From the NCBI RefSeq assembly GCF_024459955.1, contig NZ_JANFXK010000001.1, positions 62,001 through 126,000 on the forward strand: 64,000 bases of DNA. The letters run 5' to 3'. Source of the DNA: Anaerovorax odorimutans. GTDB lineage: Bacteria > Bacillota > Clostridia > Peptostreptococcales > Anaerovoracaceae. The translations under genes and the position numbers were made by a program. Shown here piece after piece: positions 44,234-53,800 of this stretch (positions are counted from its first letter, which is position 1; every line of letters starts with the position of its first letter). The notes under the pieces are model-generated. The model had not been told where the DNA came from. It saw only the letters and a list, made by a program, of their open reading frames with translations, and searched no databases.

Positions 44234-45076
44234 TTACCACCTCTTCAGCGAGTAGCCTTTTTCCTTGATCTCATGCATGATGTCGATGTCCTGGTTCTTT
44301 TTCAGAAGCACGCCGACAAAGGGCACCTCATCCTTGATCTTGTTGACATTGACACCGCTGATCATCAGGGCCTGCAGCCAGTCCAAAAGCTCGGAGGTGC
44401 TGGGCTTTTTCTGCAGCTCCTTCATGTTGCGGATCTCGTAGAAAGCTTCCATGGCCTTTTCACACAGCTTGCGGTCGATGTCGCCGTAGTGGACGCGGAT
44501 GATTTCTTCCATCTTGTCAGCATCCGGGAATTCGATATAGTGGAAAATGCAGCGGCGCAGGAAAGCGTCCGGCAGCTCTTTTTCCGCATTGGAGGTAATG
44601 ATTACGATGGGGCGTTTCTTGGTGCGGATGGTCTCTTTTGTCTCATTGATATAAAATTCCATCTTGTCCAGCTCCCATAAAAGGTCGTTGGGGAACTCCA
44701 GATCCGCCTTGTCGATCTCGTCGATCAGCAGCACCACCTGGTCGTCTGAGGTGAACGCTTCGCCCAGCTTGCCCAGCTTGATGTACTGTTTGATATCGGC
44801 AACATCGCCTTCTCCGAACTGACTGTCATAAAGTCTCTGAACCGTGTCATACACGTATAGGCCTTCCTGCGCCTTAGTCGTGGATTTGATTCCCCATATA
44901 ATGAGTTTCATTCCCAGGGCATCGGCGATGGCCTCGGCCAGCATGGTTTTTCCCGTGCCCGGCTCGCCCTTAATCAGCAGCGGTTTTTCCAGGGCAATGG
45001 AAACATTGACCGCATTCATCAACTCCGGCGTAACAACGTATTTGTCGCTTCCTTTGAAAACATCCAATTTTTTCAT
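44234..45076 (-). CDS. MoxR-family AAA+ ATPase
   Basis: A 280-residue AAA+ protein with Walker A GEPGTGKT at 37-44, Walker B VVLLIDEIDKAD at about 114-125, sensor 1 PIVIITSNAEKELPDAFLRRC and a short C-terminal lid. It matches the CoxD-like group that pairs with CoxE-type VWA proteins. It starts 32 bases after the lysO C-terminal half gene and overlaps functionally with the next VWA gene. GGAGAGAG precedes the ATG. Confidence 0.95.
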   Translation of the reverse strand: MKKLDVFKGSDKYVVTPELMNAVNVSIALEKPLLIKGEPGTGKTMLAEAIADALGMKLIIWGIKSTTKAQEGLYVYDTVQRLYDSQFGEGDVADIKQYIKLGKLGEAFTSDDQVVLLIDEIDKADLEFPNDLLWELDKMEFYINETKETIRTKKRPIVIITSNAEKELPDAFLRRCIFHYIEFPDADKMEEIIRVHYGDIDRKLCEKAMEAFYEIRNMKELQKKPSTSELLDWLQALMISGVNVNKIKDEVPFVGVLLKKNQDIDIMHEIKEKGYSLKRW

Positions 45077-45108
45077 TTCTATTTTCTCTCTCCTTCAATA
45101 TTTTCAGC

Positions 45109-45705
45109 CTATACTCCGGCTATAAATCCAACTAAAACAGGGACCGCGATGCTCATGACGACTCCCGAAATAAAGGAGTAGACAGCGATATCGCCCCTGG
45201 TGGCTTTCTCCACGATGGGCAGGCACACATCCATGGCCGCCGATCCCGGCAGAGCTATCGTTTCTATATACCCAATTTTTTTGGCGACAATCGGAATCAG
45301 CAGAATTCCGAACAGTTCGCGCATCACATTGTGCATAAAGGACAGTGCGCTGACATAGGTGGAATATTTGGCAAGCATCACCGGCGCCATGGTATACCAT
45401 CCGAACCCGGAACCAATGGCCAGCGCGTCGCGAATCCCCAGAGACGGCAGGATCAGCGCACCCGCAAAAGCGCCCGCAAGTGTGCCAAAGATAATGGCAA
45501 AGGGGAATACCAGCACCCGCCATCCCGCTTTTTTGAAGTTCGCTCCCACCGTGCCTTCTCTTCCGATATCCAGACCGACGAAAAACAGCAGCACGCAAAG
45601 CCCCACCACGAGAAGATTGCCGGAAATGTCGATGAACCAGCCGGGCAGAACAAAATACCCAGCAAGTATTCCGGCGGCAACCGAAATCACAATCGCTTTA
45701 GTCAT
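45109..45705 (-). CDS. LysO-family exporter, C-terminal half
   Basis: A 198-residue membrane protein with five to six spans. LLFFVGLDIGREG (about 38-50) and the IGSGFGWYTMAPVMLA segment are conserved in the lysine exporter LysO (YbjE, DUF340). In E. coli LysO is a single protein of about 300 residues; here the N-terminal half is a separate gene overlapping this one by 8 bases. Together they should export lysine or a related compound such as thialysine. Strong site GGGAGGGAG precedes the start. Confidence 0.88.
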   Translation of the reverse strand: MTKAIVISVAAGILAGYFVLPGWFIDISGNLLVVGLCVLLFFVGLDIGREGTVGANFKKAGWRVLVFPFAIIFGTLAGAFAGALILPSLGIRDALAIGSGFGWYTMAPVMLAKYSTYVSALSFMHNVMRELFGILLIPIVAKKIGYIETIALPGSAAMDVCLPIVEKATRGDIAVYSFISGVVMSIAVPVLVGFIAGV

Positions 45706-46000
45706 CGGTTTTAACTCCCTCCCTGCTGAAGCCCAAAAGTTTTCTCACTGCGAAGACAGCGCCCACGCTGCCGGCAAAGATCAGCACAGTAAGAACGAGG
45801 GCCGTGAGGCCGATGGAAGAAAGGGAGGCGATGACGCTTTTATCAGCTCCGATCCGGCCGCCCATCGTAAACACTAAAACAACGATGGCGATCAGCTGGG
45901 CGACCCCGATCCATTTAAAGCTCTTCTCCGATTTTCTCAATCTGCTGCCGACAAAATACCCGGAAAAAGTAATTGCCAGATACAGCACCAGTAGTTTCAC
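45698..46000 (-). CDS. LysO-family exporter, N-terminal half
   Basis: A 100-residue membrane protein with three spans (LLVLYLAITFSGYFVGSRL; IGVAQLIAIVVLVFTMGGRIG; TALVLTVLIFAGSVGAVFAVRKLL), matching the first part of LysO/YbjE including MGGRIGADKSVIASLSSIG. The start is GTG at 46000, with AAAGGAG 9 bases upstream; a TTG nine codons earlier would place the ribosome site inside the gene. It overlaps the C-terminal half gene by 8 bases, giving coupled translation of a two-subunit exporter. A sigma-A promoter lies just upstream. Confidence 0.85.
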   Translation of the reverse strand: MKLLVLYLAITFSGYFVGSRLRKSEKSFKWIGVAQLIAIVVLVFTMGGRIGADKSVIASLSSIGLTALVLTVLIFAGSVGAVFAVRKLLGFSREGVKTDD

Positions 46001-46045
46001 TTGGATTTTCTCCTTTATTTTTCCCAAAACAGTTCAAACATTCCT

Positions 46046-46075
46046 ATTATAACATCTACCCCCGTTCCTTGTTAA
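46046..46075 (-). promoter_or_regulatory. promoter for the lysO-moxR-VWA unit
   Basis: On the - strand TTAACA, 18 bases, TATAAT. The -10 is perfect (complement of 46046-46051). Confidence 0.7.
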
Positions 46076-46101
46076 GTCTTTTTACAGCACGAAAGCACAT
46101 T

Positions 46102-46160
46102 CCAAAAGGGCCTCGCCGTATCTGCCGGAAATATCCGCAGACACGTATAAGCCCTTTTCA
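46102..46160 (-). terminator. long terminator hairpin of the surface operon
   Basis: AAAAGGGC pairs with GCCCTTTT (46104-46111 / 46151-46158) and encloses an inner TCTGC-GG / CC-GCAGA-like stem. It lies about 60 bases after the last gene. Confidence 0.7.
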
Positions 46161-46218
46161 TAACAGAAATGATAAAACTGCGGGTCTGGCTGAATACGCA
46201 GCTTGCGCCGGATGTCTT

Positions 46219-46731
46219 CTATTTGTAGGCAAGCGTGCATACGAAGGAAGCTACCTGCTGCCCGGCAACAGCAGAAGTCACCAGGCCGGTTTTACCAGTA
46301 AAGGCAAGGCTGTTGGTTCCTTCCGGCTCTACCTCCACGCCTTTTGTGTAGCTGCCGGTACTAAAATCGTGGGTACCGCCGGCAACAACGGAGAACTTTT
46401 TTGAATCCGCCTGCATTTTGGCAAAATCCGAGGTGTCGGCAACCACTTCCCATCCGGAGTCCTTGGTATCGATGCTTACTTCCGAAAGCGTTACGATTCC
46501 CACCTTGCTCTTGTTTTGGATTTCCAGCGGAGAAATAGTCATATTGACGTCTCCTTCGCCGGCTGACATTGTAATCGTTTCCGTCATCACCACATCAATA
46601 GCGGTAGCCGGTACCGTCATTTTTACCGGAATCTCTTTCCCTTCCGCAAAAGAATTAGAGCATACGCCTCCGGCCAGGATCAGAACAGCAATTGCCGACA
46701 AACCTATTCTTCTAACTGTTTTCTTTCTCAT
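46219..46731 (-). CDS. small secreted surface protein sharing a module with the 47744 protein
   Basis: A 170-residue protein with a signal peptide (about 1-29, MRKKTVRRIGLSAIAVLILAGGVCSNSFA). The mature part is beta-rich. Its segment AIDVV...SGWEVVADTSDFAKMQADSKKFSVV and the end LAFTGKTGLVTSAVAGQQVASF align with the C-terminal 120 residues of the large protein at 47744 (AIDVV...DGWTAVPQSTDFARLPIDSKKVGVS...). The pattern is reminiscent of WxL-type or pilin-like beta domains, but I do not name a family. It overlaps the upstream gene by 20 bases, and it is the last gene of the surface operon. Confidence 0.75.
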   Translation of the reverse strand: MRKKTVRRIGLSAIAVLILAGGVCSNSFAEGKEIPVKMTVPATAIDVVMTETITMSAGEGDVNMTISPLEIQNKSKVGIVTLSEVSIDTKDSGWEVVADTSDFAKMQADSKKFSVVAGGTHDFSTGSYTKGVEVEPEGTNSLAFTGKTGLVTSAVAGQQVASFVCTLAYK

Positions 46732-47092
46732 TTTTGTCCTCCTCTTTTATTAACATCTCCATAGTTTCGGCAACGCTTCTTCTTTGCCGGATATCAATTA
46801 TTAAAAAACAACTTACAATAAACGCTGCCGCACACAAAAGCAGTAATGGGATTTTCATCCATTCATCGCCGGTTACAACCGCCCGCACTCTTTCATCCGT
46901 TCCCTGCGCCCCGCTTTCCGTCACCACAGTATCGATGGCGCCGCCGGCTTCCCGGCTGCTCGCCGTTTGCCTGAGGTACACGGGTACCTGCCCCCCTGTG
47001 CTTTCCGCAGCCGCAATGGCCGGGCAGATAGCGGTAAAAAGAATCATAACCGCTCCTATGACAGCGTACAATGTCCATGCTTTCTTTGCCAT
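46712..47092 (-). CDS. small membrane-anchored surface protein
   Basis: A 126-residue protein (start at 47092 with AAGGAG upstream). It has an N-terminal signal or anchor segment (about 6-29, LYAVIGAVMILFTAICPAIAAA), a short extracellular part, a second hydrophobic span (about 79-99, MKIPLLLLCAAAFIVSCFLII) and a charged cytoplasmic tail ending in EEDKNEKENS. No known family is recognised. It lies between a single-span protein and a secreted protein of the same operon, so it may anchor or help export the neighbouring large proteins (inference). Confidence 0.7.
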   Translation of the reverse strand: MAKKAWTLYAVIGAVMILFTAICPAIAAAESTGGQVPVYLRQTASSREAGGAIDTVVTESGAQGTDERVRAVVTGDEWMKIPLLLLCAAAFIVSCFLIIDIRQRRSVAETMEMLIKEEDKNEKENS

Positions 47093-47102
47093 ACGCTTCT
47101 CC

Positions 47103-47723
47103 TTATTGAACATTCATGTTTATTTTGACGTTCATCTTTCCCCTTTCCTGTTTCTCTTTGTCGTAAGTATATACGGTTGCCAAAGCATCCACCTCTCCTT
47201 TGGGCAGTGTTGCCTCCGAAAGCAGCTTATCCGAACCAATCAGCTGTCCTTCCGCCACCAAATTACTGTCATAAATGGTTTTCCCATCGTATTGGATGCA
47301 CACGCGAAGATATCGATCCGAATTATAGTTGGCGAAATTGATGTCCTGCAGGATGTCGTCTTTTACCCGCACGCTGGAATTCATGGACAGACGGAACTTT
47401 CCGTCGCTGTTATCATAAAGCTCCTGTTCACTCAGGGCAGCCACGCCGGTATCATTGAAACCCATGTCGTCCTTGGATGACAGCACTATAAAAGCCGTGG
47501 ACAGCGCAATTATAACAATGAGCAGAATCAAACAAAAGGAAAGATCTTTCTGTTTGTAAAAGCTCCCATTCTTTTTATAGAGTGTATCTCCTATTTTCAG
47601 CCGCTGCTTCTGCCGCACCCGTTTGGGATTTATCAACTCCCACGGAACCGAAAGCATCTTTTTTTCACCCTGTACGATTACCTTATCCGTAAAATACGCT
47701 ACTTTATATTGATTTTTCCCCAT
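47103..47723 (-). CDS. single-span membrane protein of the surface operon
   Basis: A 206-residue protein with a cytoplasmic basic N-terminus (about 1-60), one hydrophobic span (about 62-83, LSFCLILLIVIIALSTAFIVL) and an extracellular part of about 120 residues ending MNVKINMNVQ. No signal peptidase site or known domain is recognised. It starts 20 bases after the stop of the large glycine-rich gene and is followed by two more small genes, suggesting a conserved assembly or anchoring set. Confidence 0.7.
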   Translation of the reverse strand: MGKNQYKVAYFTDKVIVQGEKKMLSVPWELINPKRVRQKQRLKIGDTLYKKNGSFYKQKDLSFCLILLIVIIALSTAFIVLSSKDDMGFNDTGVAALSEQELYDNSDGKFRLSMNSSVRVKDDILQDINFANYNSDRYLRVCIQYDGKTIYDSNLVAEGQLIGSDKLLSEATLPKGEVDALATVYTYDKEKQERGKMNVKINMNVQ

Positions 47724-47743
47724 CTGACTCTCTCTTTCCTAAT

Positions 47744-50700
47744 TCAATCTGCCTTTTCTAAAGTCAGCACGATATTGCCAAAGGCCGCGCCCTCAAGCTG
47801 CGAGCCTACCGGTCCTATCGATGCCTTGAAATCCAAAGAAGCGGTTCCGTCAAAATCCATTATCAGGCTCTCCACGTATGAATTTGTCAGATCTTTGTCT
47901 TTATAACTCACTCCCACTTTCTTGGAATCAATGGGCAGCCTGGCAAAATCCGTACTCTGTGGAACAGCCGTCCAGCCATCCCCGGGAACAAAGGCTACCT
48001 GACTGATTTTAGCAGGTATACCCCGATTCTCCAGCTGCGCGCGGGCTGACAGATGGATGGGATCCTCCGAACTGGTTTGACCGAAAGAAATATTTTCCGG
48101 GGCCACAACATCGATGGCGTTTTTATAGATATATCCCTGTGAACGGGTTCCGTGTCTTCCATATTGGGCGACCAGCTCATCAACGCTGGCTTCGGCTGCC
48201 GCGGATGAAAAGGACAGCAGTACTCGGTTTCCTTCCAAAGTCACCCCATGGTAAAAGGCATCCGCTGTATAAGCCGGGGCTCCCTCTAAGGTGATCGTTC
48301 CATTCAACGCACGGCAGCTATAGGCGAATTCATCCATAGTACAGCCGCCCGGAATCGTCAGTCCGCCGATGTCAATGTGCTGTACCCTGCTGCCTCCCGC
48401 CGAACAGAACATTCTTTTTACGGAGCGCACGCTTTTCATATCCCAGTTCGAAATTCCCTCTGCCCGAAAGCTATCCGAATTTTTTCCCGCTCCGGAAAAC
48501 ATAAATGAGAGATCGGTCAGCTTCGAGCAGTCAATCCTGCTGCCGTCAAAATAAGAAAGATTATAACAATCCTCAAACCAGCCGCTCATAGTTTTAGGAG
48601 CGATCTTCTCTCCAAACTCCACCCGTTTGACAGCGGAGTCATTGCCGTCCTTTTTCCAGGGGATCGAGGCGTTTCTCGTATAAGGCTCCTTTTCCGACCA
48701 GGCCGGGTAGACCGCGACCTCTGAGCCGTGCGTATTTTGGCTGCTTTCCCGGTTTGCCGCCTGCTCATTGATAATCAGCGTTCCGTCGCTGTAAAGAACG
48801 GTCTCCGCATCGGGATAACGAACCGCGATGGAATAAGTTGTCGAACAATCCTTGTAATTCTTCATGCCCGTGATCTCTGCTTTCAGTTTCAGCGTTCCGT
48901 TTCCTGCGGGTGTTACCTGTGTCTGCATCTGGCTGTCAGAGCTGAACGATGCCTGGACCTCTGAATCCGCCGCTACCGACCATTTGACGGTTTTCTGCGA
49001 CACTCCGCTCTCCGTATTGAGTTTGCACTGAAAGTTCGCAGCTTTCTTTTTCTGTAAATGGGCAAGGTTGTCCGTATTGATAATGGAAACTCCGTTTTCA
49101 GCCTTATTGATCGGGAAGGTGGCTGTCTTTTCATTGAGTACCGGCAGAGAATCCGCCCGCGAATTCTTTCCTGTAAGCTTGACGCTTCCCTGGGAGCATT
49201 CGATGTTTTCTCCGTAAACAGCGCTCTTAATGCCGCTGTTCAGATTTTGGCTTCCGTTGCGGGAATCCAGCCAAATTCCGGGTGAGGTGTAAGTGACCGT
49301 ATAGGATGGACGGCATGTCTGACCATTGTATACATAAGAGCCGGGATTGAACGCAACGCTGCAGTCCCGCAAGTCGTAAAGCGTCTTTTTGGTGGTAGAT
49401 CCCAGCGACTCTTTGCGTGCTCCCATATAGACGGTACTGCCGTGACTGTTGCTGCTGTGCAGATCATAGGAAGCGCGGGTAGAAAGCCACAAGATACCGC
49501 CTTTTCCTCCTTTATAACAATCATCATAGCCAGCGTCGGTCTGAATAGCTCCGCCATCGCCTCCGTAGCCGCGGGTTCCGCCGTTATTATGCCAGGTTAT
49601 GGAACCATCTGCCTTTTGCGAGGCCTGTTTTCTCTGCATATCTAAGTTTTGTGTCGCAGCGCAGCCTCCCTGGCCGCTTTCTCCATGTGTATAGACCTTT
49701 CCATCGGAATCTACGCCGGGTGGGCGGTCTCCCCCTCCGGGATTGCCGCTGCCATAGGCATCGATGGAAATACTGCTTCCGCCGCTATAACCGCCGTGGG
49801 CCGTGTTCTTAGCAGCGGAACCTCCACCGCCTCCGCCGCCTGCCGAAGGAAAGCCGCCCTGGCCACCGCCTCCGCCGCCTGCACGGATGTCGCCGTTGTA
49901 TTCGCCGCCTCCCTGCCCGCCGCTTCCGCCGCCCGAGCCTCCTGCGCCTCCGCCGCCATAGTCGGGAGCGGCAAAGCCTGCTCCGCCGCCTCCGCCGCCT
50001 CCGCCGCCGGCAGTAAATTTATCCGCCTTGGAAGTTTTGCGGTACGCATTTCCTCCTGATCCGCCTGCGCCCGCTGTCCCTGCGGCACCGCCGCGGGCCA
50101 GCAGACTTATCTTTCCGGTCACAATCAGATGCCCTGCTCCTGCTCCCACCTTTTCCGGAGCCTTGCCATCATTACCGTAGCTTCCCTGAAAATCGTCATA
50201 TTTGTTATTGCTTCCCCAATGGGCTGTGGCTCCGCCGTCTCCGCCTCTGGCTCCGTTGCCGCCAATGCCGGCTCCTGCTCCGCCGCCGCCCGAGCCTCCT
50301 GCGCCTCCGTCTCCCGGCGCGCTCTCGCTGGCGTTTCCGCCATTGTTTCCTCTTGCTCCATTGCCTGCGTTGCCGCCGTAACAGCTGAGACTGCCTTTAC
50401 TTCCTCCCGTCTCTGCCAGGCTGTCAATGATCTCCAGAGTGGCGGACTCCGGCAAATGGATTGCCGCATAACCGGGCTGCTGCCCGTTTCCGTTTGCTCC
50501 TCTGAGGGTTATGGAGTTCCCGTTCAGATCCATGATTACAGAAATCCCCGCGGGTATGGATAGGGCCGAGCCGCTGCCTGCGGAAGAGCTGACATTGGCC
50601 GTGAACTTGATCGTATCTCCGTTCTGTAGCACTGTGCTGCTGCCGATGTTATTCAGCGCCGACGCGCTGCCTATTTCGATCACCCTGCCGGAGGCCCCAT

Positions 50701-50794
50701 AAGTCTTTTCTGTTGAAAACGGCATGGCAGATATCATCAGCAATGCGATTCCAAGGCTTAGAATCTTCAGGGTTCTTCTCTTTTTTCTGCTCAT
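47744..50794 (-). CDS. large secreted glycine-rich surface protein with BspA-like repeats
   Basis: A 1016-residue exported protein. Signal peptide about 1-33. A beta-helix-like start (ISVIMDLNGNSITLRG) precedes a very glycine-rich stretch (about 120-420) with blocks such as GGGGGGGGAGF. An Ig-like/linker part follows. BspA/DUF285-type repeats occur at about 745-840 (LSYFDGSRIDCSKLTDLSFMFSGAG, ISNWDMKSVRSVKRMFCSAGG). The C-terminal 120-residue beta module is shared with the protein at 46219. It starts 15 bases after the PI-PLC-like gene in one operon and is paralogous in its N-terminal half to 55427. No sorting signal is seen. Confidence 0.83.
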   Translation of the reverse strand: MSRKKRRTLKILSLGIALLMISAMPFSTEKTYGASGRVIEIGSASALNNIGSSTVLQNGDTIKFTANVSSSAGSGSALSIPAGISVIMDLNGNSITLRGANGNGQQPGYAAIHLPESATLEIIDSLAETGGSKGSLSCYGGNAGNGARGNNGGNASESAPGDGGAGGSGGGGAGAGIGGNGARGGDGGATAHWGSNNKYDDFQGSYGNDGKAPEKVGAGAGHLIVTGKISLLARGGAAGTAGAGGSGGNAYRKTSKADKFTAGGGGGGGGGAGFAAPDYGGGGAGGSGGGSGGQGGGEYNGDIRAGGGGGGQGGFPSAGGGGGGGSAAKNTAHGGYSGGSSISIDAYGSGNPGGGDRPPGVDSDGKVYTHGESGQGGCAATQNLDMQRKQASQKADGSITWHNNGGTRGYGGDGGAIQTDAGYDDCYKGGKGGILWLSTRASYDLHSSNSHGSTVYMGARKESLGSTTKKTLYDLRDCSVAFNPGSYVYNGQTCRPSYTVTYTSPGIWLDSRNGSQNLNSGIKSAVYGENIECSQGSVKLTGKNSRADSLPVLNEKTATFPINKAENGVSIINTDNLAHLQKKKAANFQCKLNTESGVSQKTVKWSVAADSEVQASFSSDSQMQTQVTPAGNGTLKLKAEITGMKNYKDCSTTYSIAVRYPDAETVLYSDGTLIINEQAANRESSQNTHGSEVAVYPAWSEKEPYTRNASIPWKKDGNDSAVKRVEFGEKIAPKTMSGWFEDCYNLSYFDGSRIDCSKLTDLSFMFSGAGKNSDSFRAEGISNWDMKSVRSVKRMFCSAGGSRVQHIDIGGLTIPGGCTMDEFAYSCRALNGTITLEGAPAYTADAFYHGVTLEGNRVLLSFSSAAAEASVDELVAQYGRHGTRSQGYIYKNAIDVVAPENISFGQTSSEDPIHLSARAQLENRGIPAKISQVAFVPGDGWTAVPQSTDFARLPIDSKKVGVSYKDKDLTNSYVESLIMDFDGTASLDFKASIGPVGSQLEGAAFGNIVLTLEKAD

Positions 50795-50809
50795 GGTTTT
50801 CTTCCTTTC

Positions 50810-53800
50810 TTACTTTACTTTTACACTCTTTGCTTTTGAAAAGGCGCCGTAGACTTTTTTACCGCCAACCTTTTTATACGCCCGTACTTTGTAATAATAC
50901 TTCTTTTGGCGTTTTACTTTTTTGTCCGTATATCTGCGCGAAGCGGTTGTTTTGCATTTCTTGTATTTACCCTTTGCTGTGCGGGATCGGTACACCTGAT
51001 ATCCGCTTTTTCCGCTGACAGCCGACCATGTGACCACTGCTCGTTTTTTGCCGCGTTTTACTTTCACTGTGGGTACCGCCAGCCCCGGGCTTACCTTTAC
51101 GGCACCGGAAAATACGCTGGCTGCCGTCCTGCCCTGCGTATCGCCGCAGGCCCGGACTTTATAGTAATAGGTCTTTCCCGGCGTCAGGCCCCGATCAGTA
51201 AAGGAGGCCGCTGCCGCATAGCCGATTTTTCCGTAAGAGCCTTCCGCGGAACCGGATCGATAAACCTGATAGCTTTCGGCTCCCTGCGATGGACTCCATA
51301 TGATTTGCGCCGTATCGCAGGACTTTGCGGTTCCCTTGACCTCAGGCGCTTTGAGACTCACCACAAGGCTCTTTTCACTTTCCGCTTCACTGTCCTGATA
51401 ATTCTTCATATCGGAGATGACAGCTTTTACTTTAAAGCTTCCCGCGGCCTGTGCCGTGAGGTCGGCATATTCGCCGCTTCCTCCCGACTGCCGCAGCCGC
51501 CACTGGGCCGCACGGCCGGAATGGTCTGTAAGCTGCCAGCTCACTTTTGCCTGCTCCTGCCCGGGAAATCCTTTCAGCGATGCGTTGATCGTCTGTCCGT
51601 AATAACATGATCCTGTGGACAGCTCTACTCCCACGCCGTCCAGACGGGCTTTTTCAATGGTATATGTCTGCCGGCTGTTTTGAGGGAGCTGATAGCATTC
51701 CGCTTTTGCGCCGGCCAGGTCCGCTGCCGCAGTGTAAGTTCCGGCATCGGTTTCTCTGCCGCCTTCAATGCTTGCCGCGTCCTCATCGCCTCGTACCAGA
51801 TTATAGATATGGGCAGTGACATTTTTTGCGCGGCCGTCATAGACCAGGTCGCTGAAATTTTTCCATTTGAGCATCAGTTCTCTTTTTTTCGCAGAGCCCA
51901 CCTTAACCGGTGTGCGGATAACATCATCTTCGTAGGCCCGCTCGGCCCAGACCCGATAATTCCCCACGCCGCTGACAGTCACTTTTCCACTGTCCGGGTC
52001 AACCGAGGCCGCGCCTTCTGCTTTGTAGACCGGTGCCGCGGAACTGATGCTGCCTCCCTGGGCCTGTACGAAAAAGGAGTCGCCATAGACCGTGTGGCCC
52101 TCAAAGCCTATGAGATCCATCTTCATGCGCGGATCCCGCAGAACGGTCAGCGTGCCTGCCTCCACTTCCACCTCATAATTGGCGTTGCCGCATGTTTTCA
52201 TATGGATCGGATAATTCCCTTCCTCGCAGTCGTCCCTGTCTCCTTCTCCCGCGGACAAAATCAGCCGCAGATCTGCTTTCTTGTCGTCCAGTGCCAAACT
52301 GTCCAGCAAGGAAAAATCAAGAACCGTTTTTTCTCCGCAGGCTTTTATGATGTTTTCCGCTTTTGCCCTCACATGTTTGGGCAAAACCTCTACGGAAACC
52401 GTCTTTTCAACCGGTTTTTGGAATTGATCCTTCGGCTCAAAAATCAATTGATATTGGTAGGTCCCCACATCGCCCGGCACTGTTCCCATAGCGGAAAGGC
52501 CGTCCTTTTCAAACAGGAATTTTCCTTCTCCCCCGGCTCCGTCAAGAACCGCTTCGTTCAGCGGTCTTCCATAAGTAATCGATACACGGGAAGGAAATTG
52601 ATAGTCTTTTGCAGGAGCTCTTTCAATATAATATTCCTTTATCGTCCCCTCCTGCGGAAGTTGGTAATTCCCGGCGTCTTTTCCTAAAAGGCCTGTGATT
52701 TCGGCACGAAAGGCAATGGGCTTTTGCGGATCCTTTTCATTCCAGCTGGGCCCCACAGCGTTCCCTCCCTTTATGACCGGCTCACAGACATCTCCTGTCA
52801 AAAGGTTGGTAAACCTTGCCGTCACCGGAATTGGGCGGCCTGTATAAACCAGATTCTCTGTGCTGCTCCATATGGCTGTAAGCAGCCGCTTTTCCACGCG
52901 AAGCAGAGCCTGGGAATTCTCAAACTCCACATCGTAATGGTCCGATTGTCCGGTACCGGTTATGGGATAGGTCCCCGCAGCCGGCCTTCCCTGGGTATTC
53001 TCCGTATTTAAACGGATTCCCAAATCACTGACAGTATCTCCCGCGGCCAGCTGAGATTCATCCAGCGAACAGGTCAGTTTTGGAATAGGGTCGCCGTAAA
53101 CCATGTTTTTATCGTCAATGCGCACTCCAACCTTTTTCTTTTTAAAGGAAGTTATCCTCACCATCTTTGTCACGGGTTCCAGTCTTTTATCTGACGGAAC
53201 AAAAGTAAGGGCAAAATTCCTTTTTTCATCAAAGTCTTTTTTTGTGGGCATGTAATTGCTGTCGCTGAATTGAAAGGAGCCGTTTTGGGAACTGCGATTC
53301 AATCTTGCGTCCTTTAAGCGATCTCCATAGGTAATCTCTATCTTATCGGGGAATTGGGCTTTTGTGGCAAAGCGGCTGTCCCTGTTATTGGCCTGGTAAA
53401 TTCGTTGGGCCATGGGTCGGTCGGCAAAATTGAGCATAACGATCCCCAGTTTCGCGGAACCGATCAGGCTCTGCCTGTAAAGCCAGGGATTGACCTGCCT
53501 GGTTGACCCCAGTGGAAAAAGACCGCTGGCCGTACTGGTGTAGTTATATACATAGGCTTCCGCCGGGATGGGGTTGCTGTTATCCTCGCCCGTTGTCTGT
53601 TTCATCGTTCCTTCGATATAATTCAGTTTGTCAGATGCTCCGGCGTTATAAGCGTCCTGCACGTAGACGCTCTTGCCGCCTTCATCATATATTTTGATTG
53701 CCCGCTGCTGCGCCCCATAATCGTAGGAATCCCACTTGGACAGATTGGGACCGAACCAGGAGGTTTCGATGCCGTCGCTCTTCGGTGAATAGTCTCCCAT

